NCBI GenBank assembly: GCA_007123975.1
Contig: SLFZ01000043.1
Coordinates: forward strand, 1-9,783
Source of the DNA: Candidatus Izemoplasma sp.
GTDB taxonomy: Bacteria > Bacillota_I > Bacilli_A > Izemoplasmatales > Izemoplasmataceae
DNA length: 9,783 bases
Direction of reading: 5' to 3'
Both the position numbers and the translations under genes were made by a program. Below, piece after piece: positions 1 through 6,430 of this stretch. Positions within the stretch are counted from its first letter, which is position 1, and each line of letters begins with the position of its first letter. A model generated the notes under the pieces. That model did not search any database and had not been told where the DNA came from. It worked only from the letters and a program-made list of their open reading frames with translations.

Positions 1-575
1 CCCGCTTCAAGCACCTCTTTGGGCACTTGGCGGATGCCGAGGTTGGTCAGGCGAACGGCCGGGGGCATCGCGAAGATAATCGTCGCGACGACACCGGGGG
101 TGTCGCCGATTCCGCCGAACAAAATGACGGCGGGGATCAAGTAAACAAACGCCGGTAAGGTCTGCATGAAGTCGAGGACCGGTCGGATGATGCGTTCGTT
201 TAAGCGGTCATGCTTGGCGGCCAAGATGCCTATCGGGATGCCGATGATGAGGGCAATCAGTGAGCCGACCATGACCATCGTGAAGGTGTAAAGCAAATCG
301 TCGAAATACTCGATCGAGTCAACGAAGACAAGCGCAAAGATGACGAAGAGCGCAAGGCCCTTCTTTCTCGATATCCAGTAGGCGAATGCGCCAATCAAGA
401 AGATCAGCACCAAACTCGGCATGAAGCGCAAGATGTCGTATAGGCCGTTGATCGAGAAGTCGATAAACTCCGTGAACCCACGGAACAACCAGCCAAAGTA
501 GTCGCGCAGGAAATCGACAAAGCGTCGGAAAAACTCACCGACGGGGATGCGTGGTAGGCTAATGAGGCTATGCAT
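1..575 (-). CDS. opuAB: Glycine betaine/proline-type ABC transporter permease, N-terminal part (cut by left edge)
   Basis: Inner-membrane permease subunit of an osmoprotectant (glycine betaine/proline betaine type) ABC importer, working with the ATPase encoded just upstream. 191 codons are visible; the 3' end lies beyond the left edge. Reading from ATG at 575 gives MHSLISLPRIPVGEFFRR, then a hydrophobic segment around MPSLVLIFLIGAFAYW, another near TFTMVMVGSLIALIIGIPIG, and the typical ProW/OpuAB stretch RPVLDFMQTLPAFVYLIPAV followed by GIGDTPGVVATIIFAMPPAV, which leads into the EAA-loop region that contacts the ATPase. The start overlaps the opuAA stop by 8 nt, and a strong ribosome binding site (GGGGAGGTG, about 583-591) lies inside opuAA, so translation is probably coupled. 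Whether a substrate-binding domain is fused at the C-terminus (as in Lactococcus OpuABC) cannot be seen. Family assignment is firm; substrate is inferred from the family. Confidence 0.93.
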   Translation of the reverse strand, partial: MHSLISLPRIPVGEFFRRFVDFLRDYFGWLFRGFTEFIDFSINGLYDILRFMPSLVLIFLIGAFAYWISRKKGLALFVIFALVFVDSIEYFDDLLYTFTMVMVGSLIALIIGIPIGILAAKHDRLNERIIRPVLDFMQTLPAFVYLIPAVILFGGIGDTPGVVATIIFAMPPAVRLTNLGIRQVPKEVLEA

Positions 576-1773
576 GGGCGTTCACCTCCCCGTTTTTGAT
601 GCCTTTGATGCCGGCGATGACGGCCACGCGGACGACGACGCCGAGCAGTTTTCGCTTGTCGTCTACGACGGCAATCGGGTATTTTGCATTGGTGGCCATC
701 TCGAGCATGTCGGCAATCAAGGTGTCGGGTGATACCTCGTGCTCGACCGTTTCGATGGCGTCTTTAAGCGAGCGTTTGTTGGCATTGGCGAGTTCGACCG
801 CGCGGTCGATGGTGACGACGCCTTGGAGCACGCGTTGTTTGTTGACGACGAAGATGCTGGAGATGGATTCTTTCTCCATCTTACGGATGGCCGCTTTCGG
901 GCCGTCCTTGTCTTCGACCACCGCAAGCGGTGGCAACATAATTGACTCCGCCGTGATCACGCGAGCGCGGTTGACGTTTTCTACGAAATCGCGTACGTAA
1001 TCGTTGGCCGGGTTGGTTAAAATTTCTTCGGGTGTGCCAATCTGAACGATTTTGCCTTCGTACATGACGGCGATGCGATCGCCGAGTTTCAAGGCTTCAT
1101 CGAGATCATGCGTGATGAAAACGATGGTTTTGCGCATCTTCTCTTGGAGTTTCAAAAGCTCATCTTGCATGTTTTTCTTGATCAATGGATCAAGCGCACT
1201 AAACGCTTCATCCATCAGCAAAATGTCTGGGTCATTCACCAGCGCTCTGGCGAGGCCAACACGCTGTTGCATGCCGCCGCTTAGGGCGTCTGGTTTCATC
1301 GACTCATAGCCTTCAAGGCCAACAAGTTTCAGCGCGTCTTTAGCCTTTTTTTGACGTTCTTCAACCGGTACGCCTTGGATTTCGAGTCCGTACTCAACAT
1401 TACCCATCACCGTACGATGCGGCAAGAGGCCGAAGTTTTGAAACACCATCGACATCTTCTTGCGTCGTACGTGACGCAGCGCCTCGGCGTTTAAATCGAC
1501 GAGGTTTTCGCCTTCAAGCACCACCTCACCAAAGGTGGGTTTGTGCAGACGATTTAAGCAACGGATCAAGGTTGATTTCCCGCTGCCCGATAAGCCCATG
1601 ACAACGAATGTTTCGCCTTCCTCTACAGAAAAGGAGACGTCATTGACGCCAACGGTGTTTTTGGTTTTTTTTAAGATCTCGTCTTTGGGCACGTTTTGTT
1701 TGCTAAGTTCTTTTGCTTTCTCCGGCGTCTTGCCGAAGATTTTGTACAAGTTTTTCACTTCTAATACTGCCAT
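568..1773 (-). CDS. opuAA: Glycine betaine/proline-type ABC transporter ATP-binding protein with tandem CBS domains
   Basis: Cytoplasmic ATPase of the osmoprotectant importer; ATP hydrolysis powers uptake of compatible solutes at high osmolarity. The 401-aa length fits OpuAA/ProV. Visible motifs: the family-specific N-terminus KNLYKIFGKTPEKA (7-20), Walker A GLSGSGKST (60-68), Q-loop MVFQNFGLLPHRT (109-121), ABC signature LSGGMQQ (164-170), Walker B ILLMDEA (184-190), D-loop SALD (192-195) and switch histidine H222 (FITHD). Residues from about 273 to 391 form two CBS modules, which in OpuA-type ATPases sense ionic strength or a cyclic dinucleotide; which of these applies here is not visible. 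The ATG at 1773 is chosen because ACGGAGGTTACC (about 1774-1785) precedes it at good spacing. First gene of the opuA operon; the permease follows with an 8-nt overlap. No regulator gene of GbsR type is adjacent. Confidence 0.96.
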   Translation of the reverse strand: MAVLEVKNLYKIFGKTPEKAKELSKQNVPKDEILKKTKNTVGVNDVSFSVEEGETFVVMGLSGSGKSTLIRCLNRLHKPTFGEVVLEGENLVDLNAEALRHVRRKKMSMVFQNFGLLPHRTVMGNVEYGLEIQGVPVEERQKKAKDALKLVGLEGYESMKPDALSGGMQQRVGLARALVNDPDILLMDEAFSALDPLIKKNMQDELLKLQEKMRKTIVFITHDLDEALKLGDRIAVMYEGKIVQIGTPEEILTNPANDYVRDFVENVNRARVITAESIMLPPLAVVEDKDGPKAAIRKMEKESISSIFVVNKQRVLQGVVTIDRAVELANANKRSLKDAIETVEHEVSPDTLIADMLEMATNAKYPIAVVDDKRKLLGVVVRVAVIAGIKGIKNGEVNAHA

Positions 1774-1810
1774 GGTAACCTCCGTTAATTCATGATGTCA
1801 GGTTTGTGTG

Positions 1811-1829
1811 CAAAATCTATTCTATTTTG
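1811..1829. promoter_or_regulatory. Small inverted repeat in the opuA leader (possible operator)
   Basis: CAAAAT and ATTTTG form 6-nt inverted arms around a 7-nt AT-rich spacer, about 40 nt upstream of the opuAA start and just after the U-run of the leader hairpin. It could be a protein-binding dyad or a weak RNA hairpin. In an AT-rich leader such a dyad can arise by chance, so this is only a candidate. Confidence 0.25.
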
Positions 1830-1833
1830 AAAT

Positions 1834-1866
1834 AAAAAAAGCATTCTCGATGGTTATCGTGATTGC
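1834..1866 (-). terminator. Terminator-like hairpin plus U7 in the opuA leader (possible attenuator)
   Basis: On the minus strand GCAATCACGAT and ATCGAGAATGC pair over 11 positions with two A-A mismatches and an AACC loop, directly followed by seven T and then ATTTC. This is the form of an intrinsic terminator reading toward opuAA. It lies between the predicted opuA promoter and the opuAA ribosome binding site, and no minus-strand gene lies upstream that would need terminating. Read on the plus strand there is no T-run after the stem. A role as a transcription attenuator or riboregulator is inference; no known riboswitch fold was recognised. The two mismatches lower confidence. Confidence 0.5.
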
Positions 1867-1877
1867 TTCCGCTAAAT

Positions 1878-1905
1878 ATAGTATCATATTGAGGATATAT
1901 TTCAA
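1878..1905 (-). promoter_or_regulatory. Predicted sigma-A promoter of the opuA operon, extended -10
   Basis: Minus-strand TTGAAA (1900-1905) is followed after 16 nt by TACTAT (1878-1883), with a TG one base upstream of the -10 (1885-1886), making an extended -10 element TGATACTAT. Predicted transcription start near 1871, giving a leader of about 98 nt before the opuAA ATG. Seen by eye only. Confidence 0.5.
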
Positions 1906-2195
1906 CCGACACGCTTTTTCTCGATTCATTTTTCTATAAGACGTCTATACGCCTCTATTTAGCGCTTTAAATGCGATTTTTAGGCACTATAGTCTTCCGA
2001 TGTTAAAATAAACACCTTGTGTCTTAATCGCTTGTATACCACTTTATAAAGGGCTTTTTATGTGTTCTACCTTCGCGTGATGACGATGATTTTGCTGCTT
2101 GACCGACAAAAACCTGCACTATTTCTCTTTATAGCGGGGTTTATGTGTGTTTCATGTAAACGTATTCAGTGGTTGGTCATTTTTGCATCGTTTGG
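1906..2195. other. Gene-free AT-rich intergenic stretch between divergent opuA and the YwaF-like gene
   Basis: No convincing gene is seen here on either strand. Small dyads are present: AGACGTCT at 1939-1946 and ACTATAGT at 1986-1993. An imperfect hairpin lies at 2110-2142 (AAACC pairing with GGTTT and CTAT pairing with ATAG, with internal mismatches); read on the minus strand it is followed by a short T-run, but no minus-strand gene lies upstream of it. A 50-codon open frame (2080-2232, plus) overlaps the next gene's start by 4 nt but lacks a ribosome binding site. The stretch may hold regulatory sites for both divergent units. Confidence 0.4.
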
Positions 2196-2204
2196 TGGTA
2201 CAAT
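2196..2204 (+). promoter_or_regulatory. Predicted extended -10 promoter of the YwaF-like gene
   Basis: TGGTACAAT: TG at 2196-2197, one base, then TACAAT (5 of 6 to the -10 consensus). No good -35 lies at the usual distance; TTGGTC at 2173-2178 is 20 nt away. An extended -10 can work with a poor -35. Predicted start near 2211, leaving a short leader that holds the ribosome binding site. Confidence 0.5.
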
Positions 2205-2228
2205 GAAGATGTCAGGGAGGGATGCGCG

Positions 2229-2936
2229 ATGATTGCCTTTGATTTTGCCGACCCTGTGCTCATCTATGTGGCCTATAATCTGTTGACGTTCACGCTGCTA
2301 TGCTTGCTCTTTCGGTATCGAGAGAGGTTGCGCGAACACGATCGAACCGTGCGTTGGGTTGTGTTTGGTCTCCTTGCATACAGTCAGGTCGTCCGGTATG
2401 GTTTGCCCTTGCTTCAAGGCTCGTTTTTAATGTCAGAAAACCTGCCGTTTCAAACCTGCCGGATTTCCAGTGCCGTGTTGCTTTATTACCTCGTGCGTCC
2501 TGACAGACGCATCCATCCGCTCGTCTTTTACCTTACGGCGACCGGCATCTGGGGCGTTTTCATCACCAACGGTTCCATCTCGGAAATTCCTGAACTGACA
2601 GAGTATTACTTTATCGACCACGCCATTCTTGGGTTGACCCCTTTTTACCTTCTGCTTGTGAAAGATTATCGACCAACCTATCGGATGGCCTACACGTTGC
2701 CGCTGGCGCTGTTGACGGTTAGCACCTTGTTCATTCCCATCAACACGTGGCTTGGCGCGGAGTATTTTCATTTAGGCAACATCCACATCGCGCGCGCCGT
2801 GTTCCCGGACGTCACACCGTTTGGATTCCTGATCCTTCTAAACCTGGCGATGTTTGTGTACTTTAACATTTTGTACGCCATCGGTCAGAAGATTTCCGAG
2901 AAAGCCGTCATCGTCGAACGCCCACGAAGCGCATAA
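2229..2936 (+). CDS. YwaF/TIGR02206-like polytopic membrane protein
   Basis: 235-aa integral membrane protein, about seven hydrophobic segments (roughly 7-28, 41-60, 77-90, 95-113, 132-145, 152-172, 195-216) and a short charged C-terminal tail. The layout and motifs resemble the Bacillus YwaF/TIGR02206 family: a motif LPFQTCRIS (72-80) that corresponds to the family's LPLHLC-like motif, and FIDHAILG (128-135) with a conserved-looking histidine. The usual histidine in the first motif is Q here. Function of the family is not established. The open frame reaches back to a GTG at 2169, but ATG 2229 is preferred because AGGGAGGG (about 2214-2221) precedes it and the predicted -10 lies between the two starts. 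Monocistronic: own promoter, terminator right after the stop, divergent from opuA. Family call is from pattern memory and is moderate. Confidence 0.65.
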   Translation: MIAFDFADPVLIYVAYNLLTFTLLCLLFRYRERLREHDRTVRWVVFGLLAYSQVVRYGLPLLQGSFLMSENLPFQTCRISSAVLLYYLVRPDRRIHPLVFYLTATGIWGVFITNGSISEIPELTEYYFIDHAILGLTPFYLLLVKDYRPTYRMAYTLPLALLTVSTLFIPINTWLGAEYFHLGNIHIARAVFPDVTPFGFLILLNLAMFVYFNILYAIGQKISEKAVIVERPRSA

Positions 2937-2962
2937 AAAGAGCACTCGATCGAGTGCTCTTT
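2937..2962. terminator. Bidirectional intrinsic terminator (26-bp perfect palindrome)
   Basis: A perfect palindrome, AAAGAGCACTCGA followed by its reverse complement, sits between two convergent genes. It begins 1 nt after the YwaF-like stop and ends 6 nt before the stop of the Rho_N-domain gene. On the plus strand the stem is followed by TTTCTTTG; on the minus strand by TTTTTATG. Both directions have a usable U-tract, so it likely ends both transcripts. Confidence 0.9.
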
Positions 2963-2968
2963 CTTTGA

Positions 2969-3745
2969 TTACTTACGACGGTCGCTTGGGGCAAGGTCGG
3001 CGGCGGCTTCTTGTTCGAAAAGCCACAGTTTTTCAACCAGCTGCTCTTTACGCATGTTGGAGTAGCCGGTGATTTTCCGAGACTTAGACATTTGACGAAG
3101 CTCATCAACCGATTTTTTCATCAACGATGCTTTGGTGTACGTTGAGGGAGTCGGTTTGGGTTCTTCTTTCTTTTCCGGTTTTGTCGTTGGTTCGGGTTTT
3201 GGTGCTTGTTTGGGCTTTGCGGCTTTTTGTGCTTGCCACTGGCTGATGGCAACGCCTAAGAACACAAGGGCGTAAAGCAGCAGCAATGCCGCAATCACGT
3301 AAAGCAGCGTTTGTTCGACGGCCCAGCCGCTGAACCACACGTACGCACCGGCGGTAATTAACACCATCTTAAACACAAACGACGTGGGTTTCGGGCTGCG
3401 ACGCATCGCGACGTAGGCGCCAAGATAACTTAGGCCTTTTAAGTAAAGCACAAGCCCCAAGAAGACATGCAGTGGCATCCAACCGCTTTCGATGACGAGC
3501 GCAACAGCGAAAACCAAGGTCAGCACGGCGTCGCCGAAGATGATGGCCTTGGCGGCGTCTGTCTTAAAGGCACGCAGTTCGCCACGAAGGCGGACAAACG
3601 TGTATCCGACAAGCACAATCGCGACCATCCAACGGATGCCGCTGGCGACCTCGTCGCTAAAAATGAGTGCCAACACACCAAGCGCAATCAGCACCACGGC
3701 GATGGCTGCGTTGATGATAGGGTTTTTGGTTACGTATTTTTTCAT
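2969..3745 (-). CDS. Six-TM HdeD/DUF308-like membrane protein with C-terminal Rho_N/SAP-like domain
   Basis: 258-aa protein. Residues about 8-168 hold six hydrophobic segments in three closely spaced pairs (10-30, 36-52, 66-86, 90-112, 122-142, 146-168), the pattern of HdeD/DUF308 membrane proteins. A lysine/proline/glutamate-rich linker follows (about 171-205). Residues 206-243 (SLMKKSVDELRQMSKSRK then ITGYSNMRKEQLVEKL) match the helix-extended-helix pattern of the Rho N-terminal / SAP-like fold, where such domains bind nucleic acid. The tail is charged. The N-terminus probably faces the cytoplasm, which with six segments also puts the C-terminal domain in the cytoplasm. ATG 3745 has AGGTG at 3751-3755. 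Own promoter; separated from the tpiA unit by a terminator. Physiological role unknown; nucleic-acid binding is inference from the domain only. Confidence 0.85.
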   Translation of the reverse strand: MKKYVTKNPIINAAIAVVLIALGVLALIFSDEVASGIRWMVAIVLVGYTFVRLRGELRAFKTDAAKAIIFGDAVLTLVFAVALVIESGWMPLHVFLGLVLYLKGLSYLGAYVAMRRSPKPTSFVFKMVLITAGAYVWFSGWAVEQTLLYVIAALLLLYALVFLGVAISQWQAQKAAKPKQAPKPEPTTKPEKKEEPKPTPSTYTKASLMKKSVDELRQMSKSRKITGYSNMRKEQLVEKLWLFEQEAAADLAPSDRRK

Positions 3746-3762
3746 GGTATCACCTCACCCTA

Positions 3763-3791
3763 ATAATACCACAAATGGCTATCTGTCGCAA
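3763..3791 (-). promoter_or_regulatory. Predicted promoter of the Rho_N-domain membrane protein
   Basis: Minus-strand TTGCGA (3786-3791), 17-nt spacer, TATTAT (3763-3768) with an extended TG (3770-3771), so the -10 reads TGGTATTAT. The predicted start (about 3756) leaves only about 10 nt before the ATG, enough for the AGGTG ribosome binding site. It lies between the pgk-tpiA terminator and the gene, so this gene is likely transcribed alone. Confidence 0.6.
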
Positions 3792-3805
3792 CGCAGAGGA
3801 TAATG

Positions 3806-3833
3806 AAAACGGCGAAACCGGGGTTTCGCCGTT
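3806..3833 (-). terminator. Intrinsic terminator after tpiA
   Basis: A perfect 12-bp stem (AACGGCGAAACC with its complement) and minimal loop, followed on the minus strand by TTTTCATTA. It starts 17 nt after the tpiA stop and closes the pgk / XRE-cupin / tpiA unit. The plus-strand side, GTTCGTTTAC, is a poor U-tract. Confidence 0.88.
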
Positions 3834-3850
3834 CGTTTACACTTTCGTTT

Positions 3851-4609
3851 TTACCGCTTTAACGCGGCGTCGGCCATCGTCAAGAAATCCTTGGCGTTGA
3901 GCGAAGCTCCACCGATGAGCGCGCCATCGATGTTCGCGGTTTTCAGCATGGCCGGGAGGTTTTCCGGATTGACGCTGCCGCCATAGAGAATGCGAACTTG
4001 TTCAGAAACGGCCTCGTCGTAAGTCTCTTTGACGCGCCGACGGATAAAGGCGATCGTTTCTTCGGCTTGTTCGACGGTCGCGGTTTTGCCGGTGCCGATG
4101 GCCCAGATGGGCTCATAGGCGATGACAAGCCGTTCGACTTGGTCTTTGCCGAGGCCTTTCAAGGCGATGTCGAGTTGTTTAGCAACGACATCTTCGGTGC
4201 GGTTTCCTTCGCGTTCCTCAAGTTTTTCACCGATGCAAAGAATCGGCGTAAGGTCGTAGCGGAAGGCTTGGTGGAGTTTTCGGTTGACGGCGTCATCGGT
4301 TTCCGCGAAATGCTCGCGGCGTTCGCTGTGGCCGATGATGACGTAGTCGACGCCGATGTTCTCGAGTAACGCGGCGCTCACTTCGCCGGTGTAGGCGCCC
4401 TCGGTCGCCTCATGCATGGTTTGCGCGCCGATGCGGAGCTGTTCGCCTTGACGCTTGACAAGATCGCGCAAGACGGGAGCCTGCGGGCAGATGACGGTGT
4501 CGACGTACTGGCGACTCGGTAGGTCATTGGCGACGGCGTAAATGAACTGCAACGCTTCATCGCGGGTTTTGTGCATTTTCCAGTTGCCTGCAATCAATGG
4601 TTTTCTCAT
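3851..4609 (-). CDS. tpiA: Triosephosphate isomerase
   Basis: Cytoplasmic glycolytic enzyme interconverting dihydroxyacetone phosphate and glyceraldehyde 3-phosphate. 252 aa from this start, normal family length. Catalytic residues are all present: K11 in AGNWKMHKT, H94 in IIGHSERR, E166 in AYEPIWAIGTGKTAT; phosphate-binding segments GGSVNPEN (210-217) and GALIGGASL (229-237) are intact. Two ATG codons are adjacent (4612 and 4609). The second gives the usual MRKPLIAGNWK start and has better spacing (7 nt) from the AAGGAT ribosome binding site (4616-4621); the first would add one Met. It follows the XRE-cupin gene with only a 12-15-nt gap, so it is surely co-transcribed with it and pgk, and it is the last gene before a terminator. 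Confidence 0.98.
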   Translation of the reverse strand: MRKPLIAGNWKMHKTRDEALQFIYAVANDLPSRQYVDTVICPQAPVLRDLVKRQGEQLRIGAQTMHEATEGAYTGEVSAALLENIGVDYVIIGHSERREHFAETDDAVNRKLHQAFRYDLTPILCIGEKLEEREGNRTEDVVAKQLDIALKGLGKDQVERLVIAYEPIWAIGTGKTATVEQAEETIAFIRRRVKETYDEAVSEQVRILYGGSVNPENLPAMLKTANIDGALIGGASLNAKDFLTMADAALKR

Positions 4610-4624
4610 CATTTCATCCTTCGG

Positions 4625-5173
4625 TTAGAACATCGGCGGCGTGCTGACCCACAGCACTTTCGCCGGTCGATGCGTTTGGTTTTTGATGACGTGTGACTGG
4701 TTGGTGAGGTAATAAAATGTTTCGCCTTGTTTGACCACGCGGGATTTATCGCCAAACTTGACGACGACCTCGCCTTCTAAAACGTAGCCAAACTCTTCGC
4801 CGGTGTGGGGCTTATCTTCGAAACTCTCTCCGCCCGGGGCGATGTCGATGACAATTGGTTCCATGGCGTACTTTTGTGCGTTTGGCACAATCCAGGTTAT
4901 CGTGTAGCGATGTTGGTCGTCGGTTTTGACGGAAAAGTCTTTTGGGGTAAAGGTGAAAAAATCTTCCTCTTTCTCGCGGAAAAACTCACCGAGCGTGGTG
5001 CCGAGCACTTCTAAAATGTCGCGAAGCGTCGCAATCGAAGGGCTCGTCAAGTGGCGCTCTATCTGGCTGATAAAGCCTTTGGTCAGTTCGCAGCGGTTGG
5101 CGAGTTCTTCTTGGGTTAAACCGTTTTCAAGCCGGAGTGCCTTGATCTTTTCACCGATGTCTTTTTCGATCAC
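4625..5173 (-). CDS. XRE-family transcriptional regulator with C-terminal cupin domain
   Basis: 182-aa putative DNA-binding regulator. Residues 9-63 form an HTH_3/XRE domain with helix-turn-helix TQEELANRCELTKGFISQI (20-38) and the common follow-on SPSIATLRDILEVLG. Residues about 106-178 form a Cupin_2 barrel: PGGESFEDKPHTGEEFGYVL, then EGEVVVKFG, then a turn VVKQGETFYY and SHVIKNQTHRPAKVLWV. XRE-cupin proteins commonly regulate metabolic or detoxification genes through a small ligand; the ligand here is unknown. Start is GTG at 5173, overlapping the pgk stop in a GTGA (4 nt), so translation is coupled to pgk; the upstream Shine-Dalgarno is weak (GGATGA). It sits between two glycolytic genes and may sense a sugar phosphate or related metabolite and act on this operon, but that is inference. 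Confidence 0.93.
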   Translation of the reverse strand: MIEKDIGEKIKALRLENGLTQEELANRCELTKGFISQIERHLTSPSIATLRDILEVLGTTLGEFFREKEEDFFTFTPKDFSVKTDDQHRYTITWIVPNAQKYAMEPIVIDIAPGGESFEDKPHTGEEFGYVLEGEVVVKFGDKSRVVKQGETFYYLTNQSHVIKNQTHRPAKVLWVSTPPMF

Positions 5174-6366
5174 TCGGCATCATCCAGGCAGTCGAGCCCG
5201 GGCAAGGTCTTGCCTTCTAAGAACTCGAGGCTGGCGCCGCCGCCGGTGGAGATGTGGCTGAAGGCATCGGCGAAGCCGAAGTTGATTGCGGCGCTCGCCG
5301 AATCGCCACCGCCGATGATGGTGGTTGCCTCATCGAGGTTGGCGAGGGTTTGGCAGACGCCCAAGGTGCCGTTGCGGTAGTTTTCAAACTCGAACACGCC
5401 AACGGGTCCGTTCCAGACGACGGTGCGCGCATTCTTCAGCAGCTTTTGGTATTTTTCAAGCGTCGCGGGGCCGATGTCTAAGCCCATTTCATCGGGCTGG
5501 ATGTCATTCACGTCAGCGATGCGTGAGGGTGAGTCGTTGGAAAATTCCTTGGTGACGCGGAAATCCAGCGGTAAGACAATCTTACCATACGCATCTTTCA
5601 ACAGGTTTTCTGCGAGCTCAAGTTTGTCTTCTTCGACCACGCTCGTGCCAACTTCAACCCCTTGGCTTTTTAGGAATGTGTAGCTCATCCCGCCACCGAT
5701 TAAAATCATGTCGGCTTTTTCAAGCAGGTTTTTAATGACGCCAATCTTGTCGCTGACTTTCACACCCCCTAAAATGGCGATAAAGGGACGCGCAGGGTCT
5801 TCAATGGCGTTGCCGATAAACTCGATTTCTTTTTCCAACAAAAATCCCGCTGCGCTTTCTTTAATGTTTGCGGCGATGCCGACGTTTGAGGCATGCGCGC
5901 GGTGCGCGGTGCCGAAGGCGTCGTTCACAAACACGTCCCCAAGCGAGGCCCAGTATTTGCCTAGGTCGGGGTCATTCTTCGATTCTTTTTTGCCGTCGAG
6001 GTCCTCAAATCGGGTATTTTCAAACATCAACACCTCACCCGGTTTTAGCGCTTTAATCGCTTTCTCGAGCGCTTCACCTCGGGTTTCTGGCACGAAGGTG
6101 ACGTCGCGCTCAAGGTGCGTCGACAAAGCCTCGGCGACGGGTTTTAAGGTCAGCTTTGTTTTGTCGTCTTCGCTTTTGACGCGACCGAGGTGTGAAAAGC
6201 ACACGACCTTGGCCTTTTTCTCAATCAGATGCTCAAGCGTGGGCACGGCTTGGCGGATGCGGTTGTCGTCGGTGATTTTTCCATCTTCCATCGGCACGTT
6301 AAAGTCGACGCGCACGAGGACGGTTTTGCTTGCGACATCAAGGTCGCGGAGCGTTTTCTTTTTCAT
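5170..6366 (-). CDS. pgk: Phosphoglycerate kinase
   Basis: Cytoplasmic glycolytic enzyme transferring phosphate between 1,3-bisphosphoglycerate and ADP. 398 aa, full family length. Landmarks: signature VLVRVDFNVPMEDGKI (16-31), substrate arginine region NRIRQAVPT (35-43), SHLGR (58-62), ENTRF (116-120), hinge-region GGVKVSDK (200-207), WNGPVGVFE (318-326) and nucleotide-binding GGGDSASA (352-359), ending ISTGGGASLEFLEGKTLPGL. ATG 6366 has AAGGAG (6374-6379) at ideal distance. Stop TGA overlaps the GTG start of the XRE-cupin gene; a promoter with a perfect -10 lies 36 nt upstream. Unlike the Bacillus order, gap is not next to it. The TGA stop also shows that UGA is not tryptophan in this organism. 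Confidence 0.99.
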   Translation of the reverse strand: MKKKTLRDLDVASKTVLVRVDFNVPMEDGKITDDNRIRQAVPTLEHLIEKKAKVVCFSHLGRVKSEDDKTKLTLKPVAEALSTHLERDVTFVPETRGEALEKAIKALKPGEVLMFENTRFEDLDGKKESKNDPDLGKYWASLGDVFVNDAFGTAHRAHASNVGIAANIKESAAGFLLEKEIEFIGNAIEDPARPFIAILGGVKVSDKIGVIKNLLEKADMILIGGGMSYTFLKSQGVEVGTSVVEEDKLELAENLLKDAYGKIVLPLDFRVTKEFSNDSPSRIADVNDIQPDEMGLDIGPATLEKYQKLLKNARTVVWNGPVGVFEFENYRNGTLGVCQTLANLDEATTIIGGGDSASAAINFGFADAFSHISTGGGASLEFLEGKTLPGLDCLDDAE

Positions 6367-6401
6367 AAGACAACTCCTTCATTTAGTCTCATACACTAGG
6401 T

Positions 6402-6430
6402 ATTATACTAAACATCGCCAATAAAATCCA
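6402..6430 (-). promoter_or_regulatory. Predicted promoter of the pgk / XRE-cupin / tpiA unit
   Basis: Minus-strand TATAAT (6402-6407) is a perfect -10; the best -35 at 17 nt is TGGATT (6425-6430), only a partial match, so an activator could be needed. The element overlaps the last codons and the stop of the ComK-like gene. No terminator lies between that gene and pgk, so read-through is also possible. Confidence 0.5.

Noticed and set aside
596..1000. 134-codon plus-strand open frame opposite opuAA
   Set aside because: Low-complexity Ser/Thr/Ala-rich antisense translation; shadow of the opuAA CBS-domain coding sequence.
2110..2142. Imperfect hairpin with a short T-run on the minus strand as a terminator
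   Set aside because: The stem has mismatches and a bulge, and no minus-strand gene lies upstream of it; kept only as a remark in the intergenic entry.
2080..2232. 50-codon open frame whose TGA overlaps the ATG of the YwaF-like gene (ATGA)
   Set aside because: The overlap and a hydrophobic middle are tempting, but there is no ribosome binding site and the predicted promoter of the YwaF-like gene lies inside it.
5708..6424. 238-codon open frame on the plus strand opposite pgk
   Set aside because: It is antisense to an unmistakable pgk, its serine/arginine-rich translation matches nothing known, and its start has no ribosome binding site in view; such frames arise from the codon bias of the real gene.
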